DNA from: Paramyrothecium sp. XJ0827 | Lineage: Eukaryota > Ascomycota > Sordariomycetes > Hypocreales > Stachybotryaceae | NCBI GenBank assembly: GCA_020881915.1 | Contig: JAJFPB010000007.1 | Location: 3,162,001 to 3,226,000, forward strand | DNA length: 64,000 nucleotides | Reading direction: 5' to 3' | The notes under the pieces: generated by a model | Database searches by the model: none | Told to the model about the DNA's origin: nothing | What the model saw: the letters and a program-made list of their open reading frames with translations, nothing else | Translations under genes and position numbers: made by a program | Part shown: one piece after another, positions 23,529 to 35,298 of the stretch | Numbering within the stretch: position 1 is the stretch's first letter | How the letters are laid out: each line of letters opens with the position of its first letter

Positions 23529-24106
23529 GGTTGAACATAATGCATAGAATGGGCAAGCGTGTTGTAACATACGATTGTAATTACCACTGCACATAATATC
23601 ATACAAGGTGTGGACAGGGCATCATCAAGTCTATCGTTTTCTCGCCAATGCTTCGTCAAAGGCTTTTGAGTGGCTATTCCAGAATCTAGCCAGCAGTCAG
23701 CCCAGGCTCCGTGAGAGGATTATACCAGTGTCACCAGCCTCCACTTGCAACGCTGTTACGGTCCCAGCATTTCCCAAAGCAGACACGGCGCTTACGCAAC
23801 AGAGCATCCCTTATCACATACTATTGGGGGCGAACCTTCTCCAGAGCCAAGCAATGTCAAGCAGGAGTTCAAACATAAAAAATTATCATTCGTATAGAGC
23901 AGTTGCTTGGTGGCCAGAATGATTCGTAGCTTCATCACAACGAAATCTCGTCGAGGATAGAAAAGAGCACACATGTTCCAGAAATGTCCCAAGCTCTGCG
24001 ACCGCTACTCCAACACGCTCGAATCGAGAAACCTTAACCCAATACCCGCCTCGCTAGAAAGCATTCCATCACATCCCTTTACGTACGCTAGCCCCTGAGA
24101 CACCAT
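23529..24106. other. Convergent 3' spacer
   Basis: 578 bases lie between the cutinase gene (+) and the Cys-rich gene (-). Only 3'UTR-type sequence was seen. Confidence 0.55.
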
Positions 24107-24406
24107 CTATAGGGGAATGATGCAGCAGCTGCAGGGCAGCGGGCACGGGATGCAGAAGCAGAAGCGGCCAGGGCAGCAGCCGCGTCCCTGTTCACCTCCG
24201 CGCAGGTTGACCTCGGGTTCATCGTGGGGTCGCTGGGGATCTAAGCGGAAGCGTCTTGTCAGTATCCGGCAGCGATGGCACAAACAAGGTTGGGACGTAC
24301 TCATTGCCTGGTGAACGCGGGGCTGGTTCGTCTGTAACGGCTGCTCGGTCTGCTGCTTCAGCTCCATGGCATCGGAGGCCTGCGGTTGAGAGTTTGTGGG
24401 CGCCAT
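24107..24406 (-). CDS. Small protein with Cys-rich C-terminal tail
   Basis: Two exons, 24406-24301 and 24240-24107, give 79 residues. The 60-nt intron has GTACGT, a CTGAC branch sequence and a TTAG acceptor, and it joins in phase. The first 50 residues are polar, Gln/Pro-rich and probably disordered. The end carries eight cysteines within 19 residues (CCPGRFCFCIPCPLPCSCC) followed by IIPL. There is no signal peptide, so it is not a classical secreted effector. The layout resembles fungal CYSTM-like or palmitoylated tail-anchored small proteins, where the Cys block sits at a membrane; that is inference. Both exons are needed to fuse the polar head to the Cys tail, which favours a real gene. 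Confidence 0.65.
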   Translation of the reverse strand: MAPTNSQPQASDAMELKQQTEQPLQTNQPRVHQAMSTSQPCLCHRCRILTRRFRLDPQRPHDEPEVNLRGGEQGRGCCPGRFCFCIPCPLPCSCCIIPL

Positions 24407-27400
24407 ATTGATGTGCGAAGGTTTTGCTAACGTGGAATTCTAGAAGTAAAATAAAAAAGGAGTAAAGAGCGAATTGTCAGGGGTTGTCAAGAAGTCAAAA
24501 CGTTCGTCGTTGGAAATGCAGGTCAGTGTTCCTGGCAAATGCGCCCGTTGGCTGATAAGCAACGGCCAAGGAGCGAGGAATGAGCTTGGCCTGGGATCAT
24601 GTGGGTTCAAGGGGGCTGGTCATTGGTGACGTCAGCGGACCGAACTTCTTCCGGCGCGTCATGCTGCGGCTGAGCCGTGGCTCAGCCTGCGTGTCCAGCT
24701 CGCCCTGCAACTTTCCCCTATACAGCATGGCGCATGTCCTTGTAAGTCGACCTGAAAGCAAAGGGAATTTCTTAATACGAATTTCTCTAAAATGGTCATT
24801 ATGCATCCAATGCTATCCTGTAATGTATGTTGTGGAATATGTAGAAGATTTATGACGAGTCCCGTGTGCAAGGGAGTAAGGCTAACAATGCAAGCGTAAG
24901 AATTGTGTCACGTAACAGTGATGCACATTTGGGAACACTGTTCGTAACTGGGGGTCATCTAGTCAATTTTCAACCCAATCTGCTAGGCACACCTGCTAGA
25001 TCGTACAAAATAGCCTACATCTCATGCTTGCAGACCGCATCGGTCATCACGAGAACCATGTAATTTGGGTTTGTTGTCAACCATGGCTTGGTCTGAAGCA
25101 TTTTGACTTTCCTCCTTTCCAACTGTCTCTGAATGACACTCGTGGTTTGTTTGGGCGCATGAGGAAAGCTCAGCTCCGACGCGTTTACACACAGCTACAA
25201 GAGCTGACTTGTATGCCTGGAAGCTTGGTTGCTGGGAAGACAAGGACAACAGCAACCGACAACCGCTATGCTAGTCTAGTGGTGGAAGAGCCTTGAAAAG
25301 AGTCTGGACTGACCGATGGGGCTACCTTTACTGAAGGTGCCTACGGATATTTTGGGATGAAAATTGACAAGAAGTTTTGCTAATTGCTTGGAACCTACAG
25401 ACTGCAAACCTACGAGCCGAGCGCTTGCGCTAGATGCGACAACATTCGATGCTAGTTCGAAAATGCTCTGTGAATCCGACTGCACGTCCACTTGTGCCGG
25501 CGACAACCACATGAAGCTGCGACGGCTCCGAGAGAATAGATATTTGCAGGCTCTTTGGGGATTGCACCCCACTGCAGCAAGCCGCAAGGAATATTTTATG
25601 AGGAACATGGCGAGCAAAGACATTATGATAACGAGAGCAAGCCGAGGCCTGCCGAAGCGTGTCGCTGACCATGCTTTGAACCCCGAGACGTGCGCCCACA
25701 TTTGCAACAGCCTAAATACTCTGACTTGCGATGTAAGAATGTTCCATCTTGCAAACCACTTGTTAGCAGTTTGACTGGTCGAGAGTGTTGTGCCTGATGG
25801 TATCTTCGGCCTCTTCAATAACCCATTCTGCGTTCATCCTTCGGCGTACGCTGTTCCAGGGACTCAGTTGTACCCTAGTCCTAGTGACCATCCGTATTTC
25901 TTCGGTGCCATCCCCTCACAAACCATAGGACAGTCGTGGTAGATTTCACACAAGCCACGGCGATAAGCCCACAGGTTGTGATGAGTGAAAGGGGCAAACG
26001 AATGCACATTTCGCATGCAATACCTTTGTCAACTGTTTAGCAACTAACAATCTATAGCTTCGTGTAAAAGCCAGGTAGTGGTTAAGTTTCTATGCAGGAC
26101 ACTACTGCTACAGTGGTCCCATTTCTCCCAACACTCTACTTAGCCCACTGTTTCCTCTAATGCCAGCCGGCAACAGAAAATTGGCCAGACGATAAGCAGT
26201 GAAGCCAGGGTCACCGGCACAATAACGACCATGGCCCCACTGTATGGACGAACCAGAAGATGGCGGACGGTCCCAAAGGCAGCTTGATCATTATCCGAAT
26301 ATTGGCGTAGACTGGCCTCCACAGAGTTCTGGCCACCATCCTGTCTGCCCAACTATTCCGCTTGGCCCCACGAGTCTCAACAAATGTTGAGCGCACCCAC
26401 GAACTGAACACTCACAAGTTTTATATTCCAGGTTTCTGGCACTAGGTAAGCTTCATACAATCCACGTCTATTGAAAGTAGCAGCACGGAGGTGCTGTTGA
26501 GAAGGATCTCGTCCAGCATTGTGCGGGCTGCTCTGACAGATCGAACTATCGAGGCCGCCGTGGCCGAAAAACAAATTATTACTATGCTGATGAAACTGGC
26601 GTAGTCTCCAATTGCCTCATCTCACGTCATTGAGAACTATGCTACGGATGTTATATTGTACTCCGTGATCACTCATGAATATGCGACCCCTACCGAGCAC
26701 ACCCTTTAACCACCAAGGAGACGATTCGCGAGAGCGAGAGCGAGTATAGCCTTGTAAGTAAACGTCCGATGTGTATGTTCTCTGTTTTGACTTTTCGGGA
26801 AGGACATCTGGTACCATAACCCCGGGTACAACGATCTCATTTTGGGTGGAAAAGTCATGCTTCGGATGCAAACACGACTCCTGCTACAGAGGCTACTCTC
26901 CCCATGTGTGTGCCTGGGGAAATACTACTTTGATGCGAGTAGAAGAGACTATAGTCGCTGATCGACCGCTAATGAGTGGCCCACAAGGTCTACCTGGGCC
27001 GTATTGTTGTTGCCAGTTCCACCGATACTGCGAGGATAGGACAACCCATGACTCTTCAACTGATGCTTCTATCGTCACTGTTGCTAACGCTATGAAAGCA
27101 GGAATATAACGGTGCCCTCGACAGACACAGTTTACGAAAATTTACGATGCCTCGATGACTGACTACGGTAGTCTTTCCCACTGAAAGTGCCACCTCCGCA
27201 ACGACGGAGGCTTGAAGTGTTCTCAACGATGCCGCGCTGGGCACGGGCGTACAAAGTCGATGTGACTGAGGCTAGGGCATGCCACCAATGTGTTTAGGAG
27301 ATCTTGGAGATCAAAACACACTGAACGGGACAGTCGAGTTTTGGTCTGGTTATTGGCTGGGAGTGCAACTTCCTGTTGCCAATGCTGCTGGGTTCGTGAC

Positions 27401-27454
27401 TCGTTCGCACCCAATTATTCGCACACATGGAGGATGATTTGTCATTTTACAGGC

Positions 27455-27806
27455 AAGCTTGTGTTGCACGACTTGGGCAGCTGCTCCAAGTCGTGACTTT
27501 GGCTTTGGCTTTGGCTTTTTGGCTTTGGCCTCTGCTTGCACTGACTTGTTATTCGGTTATTCGGCCTCTGTTGTTCGGTTATTCGGCCTCAACTGCGACT
27601 TCAAAACAGTGCCCGTGCGAGAATATGTCATGATTCGATCTGGGTACGGGATGAACATTGGCTGTTACCATCCACGTCTACGGTTGAGGCCGATTAACCG
27701 AACAACAAGGAGGCCGGATACCCGAATAACAAGTTCATGCAACCGGATAGGAGGCAGAGGCCCAAGCCAGAGCCAGAGCCAAAGCGTCGTCGATCAAAAG
27801 CTTGTG
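27455..27806. mobile_element. Putative non-autonomous MULE-type MITE (long inverted repeat with 9-bp flanking direct repeat)
   Basis: The left arm (about 27471-27593) and right arm (about 27683-27817) are inverted copies. Reading the right arm in reverse complement gives the same order of blocks: TTTGGCT/TTGGCTC repeats, GGCCTCTGC, CTTGTTATTCGG, GGCCTC, TTGTTCGGTTA, TCGGCCTCAAC. About 89 bases form the loop. The same 9-mer, AAGCTTGTG, occurs at 27455-27463 and 27798-27806, bracketing a 334-base unit. Long terminal inverted repeats with a 9-bp target duplication are the hallmark of Mutator-like elements. No transposase frame is inside. The arms have diverged by substitutions and short indels. 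Confidence 0.5.
27467..27495. repeat. Perfect 10-bp palindrome arms at the left end of the inverted-repeat element
   Basis: CACGACTTGG (27467-27476) and its exact reverse complement CCAAGTCGTG (27486-27495) flank a 9-base spacer. It could be a subterminal hairpin of the element. The right end lacks an equivalent. Confidence 0.8.
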
Positions 27807-28411
27807 ACGCCCAAGCTTTATAAGAATTGGCTTATGAAGCGACGAGGTGATTGGTTAGCCCCGATCTGCAGTTTCTGATCTCTTTCTGCATCTCCCACAA
27901 CCCACCCACCAACCAACCCAACCCAGCTCCACCGGGCGTCTGTGAGCGCTATGCCCAAACAGGCAGCCAAGACGCAACCCAGGACCCCGGAAAATGTTTT
28001 GCCTCTTGAGAGAACCGCTCCACCACAAGCCACACATCTTTGGGTTGCTCCCGGACCTTTATGACGCCCTTCACAAGCTCCCGCGAATCGAATGAACCTG
28101 CTGGCCCTGACGCGACCCCTCTGGAGCCATTGCGATTTCTAAGCTATTTCGGCCTATTTCTCTGACTTGCAGAGTTGCCTGCCCACCCCCCAGATTTCCT
28201 AATACGGCAGCCAAGACTCAACGGGGCCCGCGGCCATTCCCCATTTTTTCCTCCACTGGAGCTTTTTTTCCTCACTTTTTTTCCCCTGCCGTCACACGTG
28301 GTTGCGCCATTCACCTTCCTTTGGCATTGCAAAAATGAGTCTTCATAGGCCCTGGGAGACACTAGCCAGTCTCGCCCCACCATGCCGGCCACGACAAGCT
28401 CGATGATGCTT

Positions 28412-28420
28412 GTATATATA
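28412..28420 (+). promoter_or_regulatory. TATA box of the second DHA2 transporter gene
   Basis: GTATATATA followed by a GC-rich stretch lies about 165 bases before the ATG at 28583. This is a normal distance for a fungal TATA element with a leader of about 130 bases. Confidence 0.5.
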
Positions 28421-28582
28421 GGGCGCGGCCCGGACCCAACGTCCATCAAACAAGTCCTCATGGATCGTCTTGGCTTTTTGTCGACTCCCCAGCTTCACAT
28501 CGGCTCCGTTTGACCACCAGGGAAAGCTGCTTAGGTTCCGCCTCACATCCCACTCTCGAGCGCGCGGCTTCATACTGGCACC

Positions 28583-30332
28583 ATGACCGCATCCGCTGTC
28601 GCCATGTCCACGACCCCGGCCATTTCCATGTCCGCCACACCAGGCACCCTCGCCGCCGGCCGGGACGAGGAATCCTCCGTGGCCACACCGGCCGTGTCCG
28701 GCGTCCTGTCCGGGCAGGCTACACCCACTGCCGGGAGCGAGACCCTTGCAAAGCCCGACGTCGAACTGCTTAGCCGCCAGCGTCCTGCCTCTCTCGCGAG
28801 CCCCATCATCGAGGTCGGCTTCGTCGCCGTCATTGTCATGTCCATGATGATGGCCGAGTTCTTCGTTAGCGGCTTCAACATTGTTCTACCGAGTATTGTG
28901 GACGCCCTCGAAGTACCCGAATCTGCTCGGACTTGGCCCGCCGGTGTTCCCAACCTGACCATTGCCGCCCTGTTGTTGCCCAGTGCTCGGTTGTGTGACC
29001 GCTTCGGTGGCCGCCCCGTCTTCCTCGCCGGTCACGCCTGGCTACTCGTCTGGTCCATCGTCAGTGGCTTCAGCCGGGATCATATCGTGCTTACTGTGTG
29101 CCGCGCTATGCAAGGCGTCGGCGCCGGCGCTTTCCTCCCCGCTGGCCTCGCTCTTCTTGGCCAGACTTATCGCCCCGGTCCCCGGAAGAACCTCATATTT
29201 GCCCTGTACGGCGCATTTGCCTGCATTGGCTTCTACTTCGGCATCCTCATTGGCGGCCTTGCTGCTCAGTTCCTTGACTGGCGTTGGTGGTTCTGGCTCG
29301 GCGCGATCCTGGTCGCTGCCGTTGTTGCTGGTGGCTTCGTCACCATCCCGCGACACTTGGGCGACGGAGACAAGTCTGTGACCATGGATTGGTGGGGCCT
29401 AGCTACCATCATGCCTGGCATCATCCTCGTTGTCTTCGCTTTCACAGATGGTGCGCATGCGCCCAATGGCTGGGCGACGCCTTACATCTATGTTACCCTC
29501 ATAATCGGCCTCATCCTACTTGGCATTGCCGTCTACATTGAGGGTTGGGTATCACCAAATCCATTACTACCTGCCGAACTCTTCCGCCCGAAAGGTATGA
29601 AACGCCTGTCGGCCGCCCTGTTCTGCTGCTACGGTGTCTTCGGCCTATTCCTCTTCTATGCCAGCTTCTAGTAAGTTTCTCAGTATTCCAACGTTCGGAA
29701 ATACACCCTGCTAACCACATTCAACTCTTAGCCTTGAGCGAGTTTTACACACTGGCCCACTCCAGACTGCAGCTTGGTTTACGCCGCTGGCTGTAGGTGG
29801 CATGTTCCTTGCCATCGCCGGCGGTCTAGTCCTGCACTTACTGTCTGGCCGCATGTTGATGATCATCTCATGCTGCGGCTTCTTCATTTCAGCCCTGCTA
29901 TTCACTCAAATACCTGTACAAAATGATGATGGCCCTTCAACCAGCTTCATCTACTGGGCCTACGTATTTCCTTCCATGCTCTGCGGCACCATCGGCGTCG
30001 ACATCTCCTTCAATGTTACCAACATCTACATCACGACGGCAATGCCCAATCGCTTGCAGGCGGCTGCCAGTGGTCTCATCAACAGCCTCCTCTACCTTGG
30101 CATTGCCTTTTGGCTCGGAATTGGCGAGATGGCGGTCGGATTGACCAAAGAGTCCAAGAACATTGACCTGCGTGAGCAGTACCACATTGGCTTCTACCTC
30201 GGTGTTGGCTTGTCAGTCGTTGCTTTTGGTCTCGTTTCGACGATCCGCATGGGTCGTGCATCTGCGGAACTCACTGCGGATGAGAAGGCTGAGTTGGAAG
30301 CCGAGGCACTGAGAGAAGCGGGCGGACGCTGA
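28583..30332 (+). CDS. MFS exporter, DHA2 (14-helix) family
   Basis: This is a proton antiporter of the drug:H+ antiporter-2 family, exporting drugs or secondary metabolites at the plasma or vacuolar membrane. Two exons, 28583-29670 and 29732-30332 (intron GTAAGT ... CTCTTAG, with CTAAC branch), give 562 residues. A disordered Ala/Thr/Ser-rich N-tail of about 75 residues precedes helix 1 (FVSGFNIVLPSIVDAL). Motif A-like LCDRFGGRPVFLAG, motif B-like VCRAMQGVGAGAFLPAGLAL and motif C-like FACIGFYFGILIGGL follow in order. The C-terminal half includes DISFNVTNIYITTAMP, typical of YOR378W/aminotriazole-resistance-like fungal pumps. The substrate is unknown, and no adjacent biosynthetic genes indicate a cluster. 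Confidence 0.88.
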
Positions 30333-33300
30333 GTCTGGCCAGTTTTGGAAGGATTGATTCAAGCAATTACGCAAGGGAGCACTGAGCACATGGCTTTACG
30401 ACCTTGCCAAAAATGCCCAGGGGGTACAGCATGGAACAACGAATCATATGAACGTTACATCGCTGATCGTTCCGGAAAGCGCCTTCGCACCTTTTGATCA
30501 GGTATCAAAACAATGCAACACTTATATCGATCACGGTCTCGGTACTACACGAACGGCGCTGTTAGTCGTTTGGTCCTGGCTTTGGGCCGAATACTTAATT
30601 TAGACACTTCTCATGAGTAATGAGTAAACGAGCCACGAATACCACCCAATAGATACATAATAGTTAAATTGAATAGAAGATTTCTTATCGACGAAAGAAG
30701 AGCTGCATTTCATGAACTTTGGTTTGTGATGACGTGTCGCTGTGTCAAAACCTTCCTCGCAGCCTGATTACGCCCAGGCTTGATGTATGCTCGAGAATGC
30801 TGGCCTGCGAGACCAACATTCCCGAGCGGTCGGTTGAGGTATAACTTCGATCGTGTCCTGTCGGCAAAGGCATCTCTTTAGAAAAGCGTATCCGACCGGT
30901 GACGGTAATTTCGAGAGACACCCGGATCGTGAGCTGGGCATGTAATGTCGATCGTATGGTCATCGTTATCGGAATCTTCAAATCGCGCGCTGGGCTCTAT
31001 AGACCTAGAGTTCTTGTGCTTCAGAAATATCGTTAGTTTTTGTACATGTACATTGGCACAAGCAGGCTATGCTACTCAACTGGGTACGATAGGTAGATTG
31101 CTTTAGGCCCATGTTGGAATGAGGGGGGCGAGAGCCTCTCTGGCCTCATTCGTTTGTCTTCACTGTCAGCTGTAGTTGCAGTTGTCATCTGTGCTCGGTT
31201 GATTGTTGTGTGCAACAGATCGAAGACGACTGCCGAAGCAAGCCCACTTCAAGAACCCCGGCTCAGCAAGAGTGAGAAGTCATCCCACCAAACCCACTCT
31301 GCTCTGAGTCCCTGTAAAAAGTTAAGCCTGAGCAGGACGTCGCCCAGTTTGCATGTTCTTTCTGCGGTAAGTCGATGCAGAGGTTAGGTCGCCCCTGGAT
31401 GGTTTGCATCGACCACACGAATGACAGAATGTCGCCAGTTTGCGGAATCATTGACAAAACAACCAGCGAGCCTGTTTGGATGCGAGCGTAAAAAACAAAC
31501 CGATGTTCTGAGCTGGTGCATCGCAGGAACGAACACGACCCAATATCCTTGCCGGCCGACAAGACGCAATGGCCATGGCAATTCTCAGCTTTAGGACCGC
31601 GTCACGCAGGTGCCTGTTGGTCCATGGCGAACGGATACGCACCAGCACAAGAAACTGGCGGTCTGGGACATCGAAAAGAGCCATGCCGTGGCTATCCGTC
31701 CGCGGCTGCAGGCTGCGGCTAACGAAGTCAGCGTCCTGCATGGCAATCAGAAAAAGCAACGACGGGTAGGAAAGAGACTCGACTCTCACCCATGAAAAAG
31801 TCAGCGTTTCCCCCGAACCAGTTCTCTGAGAGCACTCTTCGCCCAGTGGCCCAATCCAGCCCCAAAACTTGCTGCAGAAAGTGGTGGAAACTACATCTGG
31901 AAAGCTGCCGCCCGGGGAATACCGTGTCACCAAGCTAGGGGCTGGTGGACGAGTACGACGCAAAGTTTTCAGACACAGTGTCCGTGAACGATACCGCTGG
32001 GGTGGTGTGGGTTTCTTCTGGTCCTTGTCAATATTTGTTGTACATTGCTTGTGGCTTGCGTGGATATTTGCCATGGAACGCAGCCGTGCAGGAGCGGGTT
32101 TGGACATGGAGGTCAGCCATCTCAAGCATTGCGCGTTGAAACCTTTGATAGAGTAGAGTGGATGCTTCCACTTCGTCGTATCGTAGGTCATGGCACATAG
32201 TTTTCCTTGGTGAATACCGAATCATTTCCTTGTGCAAGTCCATGCCGTCGCCGTCCTCCCCGCTAGCCACAGTTTCTTCCCCCTTTGGACGGACCTCTAG
32301 AGAACTGTAAAAGCTGTGGAACAATGCGGAAATTTTTTCGGCGGAAAGATCGTGGTGCTCAGGGGCGTTTGCGTTGTCACGTCCGGTGCTGCCCCTGTTC
32401 GCGATGGCTTCATGTGCCGGAGGTGGCCAGAAGACCTGTGAAATTTGCACCATAGCGTAAGTAAAAGGTATGGGACTTTATCAGGAGCTTTGAAACATAC
32501 CATAGGTCATTCTGAGTCTTTTTCGAGTTGATACTGATGTCGGTGTGGCAGATGCCGTTCTTCAGGCACCAAAGTGTCGTGCGCCTCTGACATTCCGACT
32601 GCCACGTTAAGAAACGCCCGCCGATTCCCACATCGAAGCCGGACGAAACGACCGAAGACAACTATAAAAACACTCTTTTATTTTGTGCCATCCTACCTTG
32701 GAGCTTCGTGGGGCTTGTGGCGGTCGCGATCCAGCCGGCAGAAGATTCGCGTCTTGTCTGGCGTCGCGACACACATTGTTTGATTTTCCTCAGCGAGGAG
32801 GTTGGTTTTAAATTCGGCCCTGCTGCCAGGTCAGAGCTTTCAACTCAAAGTTCGTTCGGACGTTACTCCGGTTTCTCGAAATCCTTCAAGGCGTTTGCAG
32901 GAGTCGAGTGAAATGCTCATTGAACCCGCGGTCGGGTCCATGGACGCGTCCACACCAGGCCAGGCAGCCCTTGCGACGAACGGACGAAAATCGAGATACA
33001 ACTATAGCAATACATTAGCTGTTCTCTCACGATGTAATGGCAAAGCACAAGTGCATAGGATACCGTGGACTGCGAACTCACAAGTTGCATCTTTCGACCC
33101 GAACCCAAGCCCTTTCTTCCCCTTTGCGTTGCCCCTGAATCAGGAGCCACTTCCAAAGGTCCATGGAGGCTGCAAATGGCACCTTTGAAGCCACCCTGCT
33201 TGTATGATCCATGTAAACCTCGACGAAATAGGAGGGTAGTCGCTTGGGAAGTCCAGAGACTGGAAGATCCTACCACAGGGAGTGAGGAAAGGAAGCCACT

Positions 33301-34299
33301 CGCCACTTCAGTACTGCGTCCAAGCACTCTACTGACACTGGAATACAGTCTCATTGTCCTGGTATAGACGAAGTAGGAGGAATGGAGGGGGATGGTGCTC
33401 GAGGGGCTTTTGGGTAAAATTTTATGTGTTGTTGGTGTAGGTCTGGCGTCAAGGGGAGTGTCAGTTTTCGAAGCTGGCTCATCCCATGTGCACCTGCCCC
33501 ACGCTTACAGCTGCCTTGGCCTCCTCAGAAACACCACACTTTACACTTACAACCCCCCAGGTGATTTCTCCCTCCACTCGAATCCCTTCCTGTCTGTCTT
33601 TTCTCCGTTGGAAGAGATACACATTGAAAGCTTCAAGGCATCGATTCTGAATACTTCTACTTGCCCCTGACCTGAACCTGATATCCTCGACGCCAGCCTT
33701 GGAACGAGGCGTTCACCACTGAGCCCTCCAGCACAACCAACCCTTTGCCTCCTTTTCAGAGACCCGAGCCGAACTCCCCTTGACTTGCAGTAGCTCACTG
33801 TTCACTCTTGTCCGCGGATCGTTTACGAGGGCCTCCCCCATCAGAACTGCTCAGACCTATACCCTAAGGCAGAGAGCTCACTGATCGCGAATGCTTCCAG
33901 TCTCACTCCTGCTCCACTAGTCGAGTCGCCCTTGGGAGTCCTCACACGGAAGAGCCCTCAAGATCTGTTCCATGTAAGACCTTCCCCGGACTTGAGCTCT
34001 CATACTCTGAGCTAGAAGAGGATGAAGACGGTCAGCTTTGTCGCCTTCCCTAGGGAGCGCCAACGCCGCTTTATGCTGCAACTCACTATGCGTTGGAGCT
34101 AACATGAGATTCGACAGACCCTTAGCACTTCATACTCTTCAGGCGTCCTCCGAAATCCCTCCCCAGCCAGCATCGCGTTGAGGGAACTCGTTCAAAGTCC
34201 TCTTCAGTTCAAGCCAAGCTCTCACCCTACGTTCTCCAACCCTCATACGCAGCAAACATCTTCGCCCGCACCTATTTCTCTCCTGCCGTCGCATCCAAA
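30333..34299. other. 4-kb gene-poor region
   Basis: This lies between the DHA2 gene and the 332-residue orphan gene, both on the plus strand. It contains one stretch of possible, unassigned minus-strand coding sequence (31448-32453, listed separately). Otherwise it holds AT-rich 3' sequence near 30600-30700 and a pyrimidine-rich leader of several hundred bases before 34300. Confidence 0.5.
31448..32453 (-). pseudogene. Possible unrecognised or degenerate minus-strand gene
   Basis: Two long minus-strand frames abut: 32453-32028 (141 residues, GTG-led in the listed frame) and 32191-31448 (247 residues). Codon choice is plausibly coding. Within the second frame, GTGAGAGTCG near 31793 followed by TTTTTCTGATTGCCATGCAG near 31741 looks like a 54-nt phase-0 intron. 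I could not find a splice that joins the two frames, and neither resembles a family I know. It may be a gene with several introns, a decayed gene, or chance. No function is proposed. Confidence 0.22.
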
Positions 34300-35298
34300 A
34301 TGGATTTAGAAAGAAAGCAGGAGTTTCTCAACATGTACATGCCTCCGATGTCCAACAGTGACCACTCACGGTTCAAGGAGCGTTTCGATTCGATCCTTCA
34401 CCAACACTACCAGTCTGTCAGGTTTCCCATCCTCGGGCCTGTCACAGAACCCATCGGAAGCATCCATGTGTTTGTTGCTGAGCCCTCTCATCCTGTAGAG
34501 AGTCGAGCAGAACGGTTTGAGACTCTGTCGACTGCCCTTGGTGGTGTTACCACCTTCATCCACGCCCTTGAAGACACCGCAACAATTGCCATTCCTTGGC
34601 CCCTGGCTGCACATGGCAACCACTCCTACACAGAAATCGACGGTTGCTCCAGGTTTCTTCGCCTAGACATCACTGTGTGCTCCTCTGCTGAGCAAGTTTC
34701 GTGGGCAGCTTTCCGCCACTCTCATGGAGGAGTTGCCAACATCATCAACTCTGTGATCCGTCTATACGGATTTTGCATCAAACCGGACGGCTTTTGGCTC
34801 ACGACGTCCGACTTCAGGGTTGTGAACTCCAGTGACTACACAATGGAACTCGATGTCGTTCTTACATCGAACCCAGACAAGGCACTTGAGTTCTTGGGTC
34901 TGGATCCAGAGCACTTCTTTTCTGGCTCTTTCGCCAGCATGAACGACTTATACCAATACGTCGCAGGCTGTCGTCTGTTCTTCACTGGCCAACCTGAAGC
35001 TCTCACAGAGCCAGACAGGCCTAACCTGGCCTTCCCACATCCGGCGAGAGCTCGCAACTCGGTTGAGATGCTTGGGTGTTGGCACAAGGACTTCATTCCT
35101 GCGTGTCGAGCGCGCGGTCTTCCTTCCTACATGCCTATTGACAGGCAGACGATCGCCGAAGAAGCGATCCACTTCTTTGACATGATCGAGGACGTGAGGA
35201 ACAAGTGCCGTGAGCTCTCAGGCCAGAGGCATCGCGATGCCATAGCAGACGCCATTGCTCGAGCCTTCGCACTTGCGGGCCGCTCTTCAGGCCGCTGA
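34300..35298 (+). CDS. Orphan fungal protein with 'LTSNPDKALEFLGLD' motif family
   Basis: A single exon encodes 332 residues. There is no signal peptide or membrane segment. The recognisable pattern is FRHSHGGVANIINSVIRLYG, then about 40 residues later LDVVLTSNPDKALEFLGLD and FASMNDLYQYVAGCRLFF. From memory, this order (HGG...IIR.YG...LTS-P..L.FLGL...F.S...L..Y.A..RLF) recurs in a large uncharacterised family in Pezizomycotina, often multicopy. An upstream RFLRLDITVC strand could be the Asp-bearing strand of a nucleotidyltransferase-like fold, but no second catalytic motif is clear, so I do not assign a reaction. The start ATG (CCAAAATGG) is in good context and the leader upstream is pyrimidine-rich. 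The C-terminus is basic and helical. Confidence 0.75.
   Translation: MDLERKQEFLNMYMPPMSNSDHSRFKERFDSILHQHYQSVRFPILGPVTEPIGSIHVFVAEPSHPVESRAERFETLSTALGGVTTFIHALEDTATIAIPWPLAAHGNHSYTEIDGCSRFLRLDITVCSSAEQVSWAAFRHSHGGVANIINSVIRLYGFCIKPDGFWLTTSDFRVVNSSDYTMELDVVLTSNPDKALEFLGLDPEHFFSGSFASMNDLYQYVAGCRLFFTGQPEALTEPDRPNLAFPHPARARNSVEMLGCWHKDFIPACRARGLPSYMPIDRQTIAEEAIHFFDMIEDVRNKCRELSGQRHRDAIADAIARAFALAGRSSGR

Larger units (their letters stand above)
24407..28582. promoter_or_regulatory. 4.2-kb gene-poor divergent region
   Basis: This lies upstream of the Cys-rich gene (-) and the second DHA2 gene (+). It contains a long inverted-repeat element at about 27464-27797 (listed separately). Opposed frames at 25276-25818 (-) and 25364-25774 (+) overlap each other and show no domain. 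The last 450 bases before 28583 look like a promoter with a TATA box near 28412. Confidence 0.5.

Noticed and set aside
25276..25818. 180-residue minus-strand frame and its opposing 136-residue plus-strand frame
   Set aside because: They overlap each other antisense, neither resembles a family, and no introns or promoter features accompany them.
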